From Thermovenabulum sp049701175 (GTDB taxonomy: Bacteria > Bacillota > Thermosediminibacteria > Thermosediminibacterales > Thermosediminibacteraceae): a stretch of 51,437 bases of DNA. The notes beneath the pieces were generated by a model. The model had not been told where the DNA came from. It searched no databases and worked only from the letters and a program-made list of their open reading frames with translations. The position numbers and the translations under genes are program-made. The stretch is from assembly GCF_049701175.1 (NCBI RefSeq), contig NZ_JBNATW010000016.1:1-51437 (forward strand), written 5' to 3'. Positions 50,563 through 51,437 of the stretch are shown one piece after another (the first letter of the stretch is position 1; every line of letters starts with the position of its first letter).

Positions 50563-51339
50563 TCATTTTTTTATAGTTATCCTTGGAAGGAGAATGCTAT
50601 CTAATATATTTCTAAAAGCCCTTATTGCCTCGGTGTTTTTAGGTAGATTTACTAAAGGTATACCTTTGTTGTCATATTCATAGATACTGTCATCAAGGGG
50701 AACAAGACCAGCAAGGGGGATATTATACTTTTCTATATGTTTCAAAAGTTCCCCATCTATTCCATCCTTTGGAACCCTATTTACTATTAAGAAAAGTTCC
50801 TTTACATCTAAATTCAACTCATCGATCAATGCTTTTACCCGATATGCGGCATCTATCCCTCTTTTCGAGCATTCGCTTACTGCAAACATCAAATCCACCT
50901 TTTTTGTAGTTCTCCTTGAAAGGTGTTCAAGCCCTGCTTCATTGTCAATAACCATAAAGGAGTAAGAATTTGAAAGCTTATCGGTTGCCTCTCGTAAAAT
51001 TCCGTTTGCAAAGCAATAGCAACCCAATCCTTCAGGCCTTCCCATAACGAGGAGATCATAGCCTTTGCCTTCGATAATAGCCTGCTGTAACCTAAAATTT
51101 AAATAATCAGCCTTTGTCATTCCACCGGGGAGATTTTCCATATTTTTTACTTCTTCTCTGATTTCACCTAAGGTAAACTCCACATCTACCCCAAGGACAT
51201 TATTTAAATTCGAATTGGGGTCCGCATCTACTGCAAGGACCGTGCCTAAACCCTTCTCTACCAAATAATCCACTGTAAACCCGGCAAGGGTGGTCTTACC
51301 GGTTCCACCCTTACCTGCCAGTGCAATTGTATAAGCCAT
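50563..51339 (-). CDS. cooC: CooC/AcsF-type nickel-insertion ATPase
   Basis: P-loop ATPase (258 residues) of the SIMIBI class that helps load nickel into CODH/ACS. The deviant Walker A is GKGGTGKTT at 9-17. A CXC pair, Cys107 and Cys109 in LGCYCFAN, is the nickel-binding dimer motif of CooC. VIDNEAGLEHLSR holds the Walker B equivalent. The start is the ATG behind TGGAGTGA giving MAYTIALAGKGG. A start three codons earlier is weaker. Whether this copy serves the C-cluster of CODH or the A-cluster of AcsB (AcsF role) cannot be decided from sequence. Confidence 0.94.
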   Translation of the reverse strand: MAYTIALAGKGGTGKTTLAGFTVDYLVEKGLGTVLAVDADPNSNLNNVLGVDVEFTLGEIREEVKNMENLPGGMTKADYLNFRLQQAIIEGKGYDLLVMGRPEGLGCYCFANGILREATDKLSNSYSFMVIDNEAGLEHLSRRTTKKVDLMFAVSECSKRGIDAAYRVKALIDELNLDVKELFLIVNRVPKDGIDGELLKHIEKYNIPLAGLVPLDDSIYEYDNKGIPLVNLPKNTEAIRAFRNILDSILLPRITIKK

Positions 51340-51354
51340 TTTTATCACTCCATT

Positions 51355-51437
51355 TTATGCATTGTGAATAGATTGGCCGTGTACATCGTGAACTGCTTCC
51401 ATCACAGCCTCGCTAAAGGTGGGATGAGAATGTACAA
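51355..51437 (-). CDS. lpd: dihydrolipoamide dehydrogenase, C-terminal end (runs off the window)
   Basis: The last 27 codons are visible on the minus strand. They read VHSHPTFSEAVMEAVHDVHG then QSIHNA and stop, matching the E3 C-terminus with the catalytic His-Pro-Thr and Glu. It ends 15 bases before cooC, so lpd is part of the acs operon. Together with gcvH at the other end it supplies two lipoate-dependent proteins of the glycine cleavage system. Confidence 0.88.
   Translation of the reverse strand, partial: VHSHPTFSEAVMEAVHDVHGQSIHNA

Noticed and set aside
1..51437. CRISPR arrays, tRNA/rRNA genes, insertion sequences, prophage genes or integrase sites.
   Set aside because: No regularly spaced repeats, transposase-like proteins or stable-RNA sequences were recognised on reading the window.

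Overview
The window looks like a chromosomal segment of a low-GC, anaerobic, spore-forming and probably thermophilic Firmicute with a Wood-Ljungdahl (acetyl-CoA) pathway, in the broad Thermoanaerobacterales/Thermosediminibacterales range. The evidence is the acs gene block (acsD, acsC, acsE, acsB, a cooC-type ATPase, gcvH, and the tail of lpd), spore maturation genes spmA/spmB, AT-rich intergenic DNA, AGGAGG ribosome sites and frequent TTG/GTG starts. No CRISPR array, rRNA, tRNA, insertion sequence or phage gene was seen. The species assignment is inference only.

Layout. (1) 1-7163, minus strand: a nucleoside uptake/salvage operon of a BMP-family lipoprotein, an ABC ATPase, two permeases, an L-fucose isomerase-like protein, a GntR/UTRA regulator, cytidine deaminase and the start of one more gene. 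(2) 7266-13772, minus strand: a folate operon (PTPS-like enzyme, FolE2, FolP, FolK) followed by DegV and a gamma-carbonic-anhydrase-like protein, preceded by a polysaccharide deacetylase and TruD. The operon has no folB, and its PTPS-like protein carries a Cys-Glu active-site pair, which suggests the PTPS-III bypass of FolB. (3) 13971-17962, plus strand: a methyl-accepting protein with a C-terminal sensor domain, an HD-GYP protein, and a D-Ala-D-Ala ligase-like gene behind a very short structured leader that resembles only the 3' part of the c-di-AMP (ydaO) riboswitch. (4) 17931-29752, minus strand: a Tad/Flp pilus operon (flp, tadV, tadE, tadG-like, cpaB, tadZ, tadA, tadB, tadC, a DUF192 gene) that runs on into a membrane HAMP protein with no output domain, a soluble DegS-like kinase, a DegU-like regulator, a DUF72 protein and a Cof-type phosphatase. 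(5) 29857-33889, minus strand: DNA polymerase IV, and an AbgT transporter paired with an M20 amidohydrolase. (6) 34232-37682, plus strand: a DUF1624 membrane acyltransferase-like protein and a 915-residue secreted phosphodiester glycosidase-type protein.

(7) 37736-40418 is a patch of gene decay. It holds a C-terminal scrap of the L-serine dehydratase alpha subunit (sdaAA) abutting a DUF401 membrane gene, and a degraded copy of an internal part of the neighbouring DUF362/ferredoxin gene. (8) 40575-43377, minus strand: an accessory cluster of DUF3842, CooT (nickel binding), a small His-containing protein and the corrinoid-protein reactivator AcsV. (9) 43606-44766, plus strand: spmA-spmB. (10) 44842-51437, minus strand: the acs operon itself.

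How the parts fit. The folate block makes the C1 carrier for the Wood-Ljungdahl pathway. AcsE passes the methyl group from methyl-tetrahydrofolate to the corrinoid protein AcsCD, and AcsB condenses it with CO and CoA. AcsV, CooC and CooT maintain the cobalt and nickel centres. GcvH and Lpd link the acs operon to glycine/C1 metabolism. The catalytic CODH subunit is not in this window and presumably lies upstream of lpd.
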